Shown here: positions 21,811 through 22,832 of the stretch, piece by piece
Layout of the letters: each line of letters begins with the position of its first letter
Position numbering within the stretch: position 1 is the first letter of the stretch
DNA from: Methanomicrobiales archaeon
GTDB lineage: Archaea > Halobacteriota > Methanomicrobia > Methanomicrobiales > Methanospirillaceae
DNA length: 22,832 nt
Assembly: GCA_012520015.1 (NCBI GenBank)
Contig: JAAYPD010000159.1
Coordinates: forward strand, 1-22,832
Reading direction: 5' to 3'
Program-made: the position numbers and the translations under genes
Notes under the pieces: generated by a model
The model's database searches: none
What the model saw: only the letters and a program-made list of their open reading frames with translations
Told to the model about the DNA's origin: nothing

Positions 21811-22832
21811 TCACCCTAAAAATTTTCGTACCGCCCCGGCCCTGATGATCATATCCTGCAGGCTTTCTATCTGGCATGCACCAATCGCTTCTTCTATCTG
21901 GCTGGCCAAAGCCATATGCTCAGTATTTGGACTGACATCAATCCATTCAGGAAGGATCTTTTTTATTTCCTCTGGCAGGAATGAAGATTCCGGGTTAAGA
22001 TAACGGCATGCATCATTAAGATCATCAACAATATACCGGTAATGTTCCATGACAAAGTCGCGATCCCTGTCAGTCAGCGCATGTAATCCCAGTACTTCCG
22101 GGGGAATTCCGATTGAATATAGTGCAGCAGTCACAGTTATCGCCCGTGGAAGTGAAACTCCTCCCATATTCCTTGAATATCCGAATAACCCCACATGTAA
22201 TTTTCTTTTGCGGCGGCTTGGAATATGTGCTGCAACGCGGTTTATCAGGGGAGCCAGGGTCTGAATCTGTTTTTGATATCCGGCAGCATAACGCTCAATC
22301 AGCTGAATTGCATAGGTATCATCAATTTCCCTTGCCTTGTCGATCTCGCGTTCTTCAAGATAACGGATTGCAGCGGCCACATCCTCAAGATGTGCGTCAT
22401 ATTTAAATGCTGACTGGATGGTGAACGTATATGCACCAGCATACTCATCTGTCACCCTTTTTACAGTATCGGGTCGTAAGTTACCTCTGAATGGGGCTGA
22501 ACCTGCTCCGATGATGGGATATACAGATACGCCTGTCTCTTCTGAAAGGAGATGAAGACGCCACAAGGCGATCTTATTCAGAAGCACTGCACCTATCTGA
22601 CCATAATTTACCGCCGGATCAGACCTGGCCAGGAAGACCCTCTGGTAATCAAGATCCTTGTCCTGGAAATACCGGCGGAGAATAGAATCAGCAGAAAGCA
22701 TGCCATCTTTGTCCTCAAAAAGAGGGATAACCCTGATCTTGTCAGGGTGAAAAGGGCCTATCCATTCAGCAATAGTAAGGTCCCTCCCTCCCAGTCTTTT
22801 ATACTGCTGACCAACGACAAAGTCCCGATAAT
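21811..22832 (-). CDS. ppcA: Phosphoenolpyruvate carboxylase, archaeal type, 5' end outside window
   Basis: This enzyme carboxylates PEP with bicarbonate to oxaloacetate. In methanogens it supplies C4 units for biosynthesis. The frame is open through the right edge: the codons between 22702 and 22832 read YRDFVVGQQYKRLGGRDL and then FHPDKIRVIPLFEDKDG. The ATG at 22701 is therefore internal and the real start lies beyond the window. About 340 codons are present, out of roughly 480-530 in the archaeal (PpcA) family, which is shorter than the bacterial enzyme of about 900. The signature GSAPFRGNLRP is seen, together with the C-terminal segment GLFGYSRNMGGVSLPRAI. The protein ends in RAGAVRKFLG, a typical family terminus. 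Downstream lies only T-rich sequence on the minus strand. Confidence 0.93.
   Translation of the reverse strand, partial: YRDFVVGQQYKRLGGRDLTIAEWIGPFHPDKIRVIPLFEDKDGMLSADSILRRYFQDKDLDYQRVFLARSDPAVNYGQIGAVLLNKIALWRLHLLSEETGVSVYPIIGAGSAPFRGNLRPDTVKRVTDEYAGAYTFTIQSAFKYDAHLEDVAAAIRYLEEREIDKAREIDDTYAIQLIERYAAGYQKQIQTLAPLINRVAAHIPSRRKRKLHVGLFGYSRNMGGVSLPRAITVTAALYSIGIPPEVLGLHALTDRDRDFVMEHYRYIVDDLNDACRYLNPESSFLPEEIKKILPEWIDVSPNTEHMALASQIEEAIGACQIESLQDMIIRAGAVRKFLG

Overview
The window looks like a chromosomal segment of a methanogenic euryarchaeon of the order Methanomicrobiales, most likely Methanospirillum or a close relative. This is an inference. It rests on the archaeal-type PEP carboxylase, the archaeal-type split PheS/PheT, an S1-OB-DHH (RecJ-like) protein, a DUF7123-like winged-helix protein, HTH-PAS and HisKA_2-type sensor genes, Rpn-family genes, and PKD/CARDB surface proteins. 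Archaeal TATA boxes and GGAGGT/GGTGA ribosome binding sites are visible. No rRNA, tRNA or CRISPR was found.

Layout. (1) 1-3503, plus strand: an RNase Z gene cut by the window start, an S1-OB-DHH phosphoesterase, a small DUF7123-like winged-helix protein behind a clear promoter, and a 62-residue unknown protein that may be leaderless. (2) 3605-5494, minus strand: AMP-forming acetyl-CoA synthetase. (3) 5717-10588, plus strand: a signalling cluster divergent from acs, made of an HTH-PAS protein without a kinase, a REC-GAF-PAS-PAS-HisKA_2 histidine kinase, and a REC-PAS response regulator with no obvious output domain. (4) 10570-15253, minus strand: pheS and pheT, an acylphosphatase with a coiled-coil tail translationally coupled to a 124-residue unknown, then a separately promoted 188-residue unknown. 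(5) About 15498-17417, plus strand: a tandem array of Rpn-family (PD-(D/E)XK) genes with an exact 1142-bp start-to-start and stop-to-stop period. It holds a 3' remnant, one intact gene and a 5' remnant. (6) 17371-21522, minus strand: two tandem paralogous exported proteins (one a lipoprotein) with an internal duplication, then a PKD-CARDB membrane protein ending in two cytoplasmic zinc ribbons. (7) 21811 to the right edge, minus strand: the C-terminal two thirds of archaeal-type PEP carboxylase (ppcA).

How the parts fit. acs (acetate to acetyl-CoA) and ppcA (PEP to oxaloacetate) are anabolic steps expected in a methanogen that takes up acetate for biosynthesis. The signalling genes probably work together: the kinase and regulator are 4 bp apart, and the HTH-PAS protein is the only member with a DNA-binding domain. 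The unusual part is 15.5-21.5 kb. It is accessory in character: a repeated, decaying nuclease family whose last copy breaks next to two hairpins, followed by a surface-protein cassette of unknown function between core metabolic genes.
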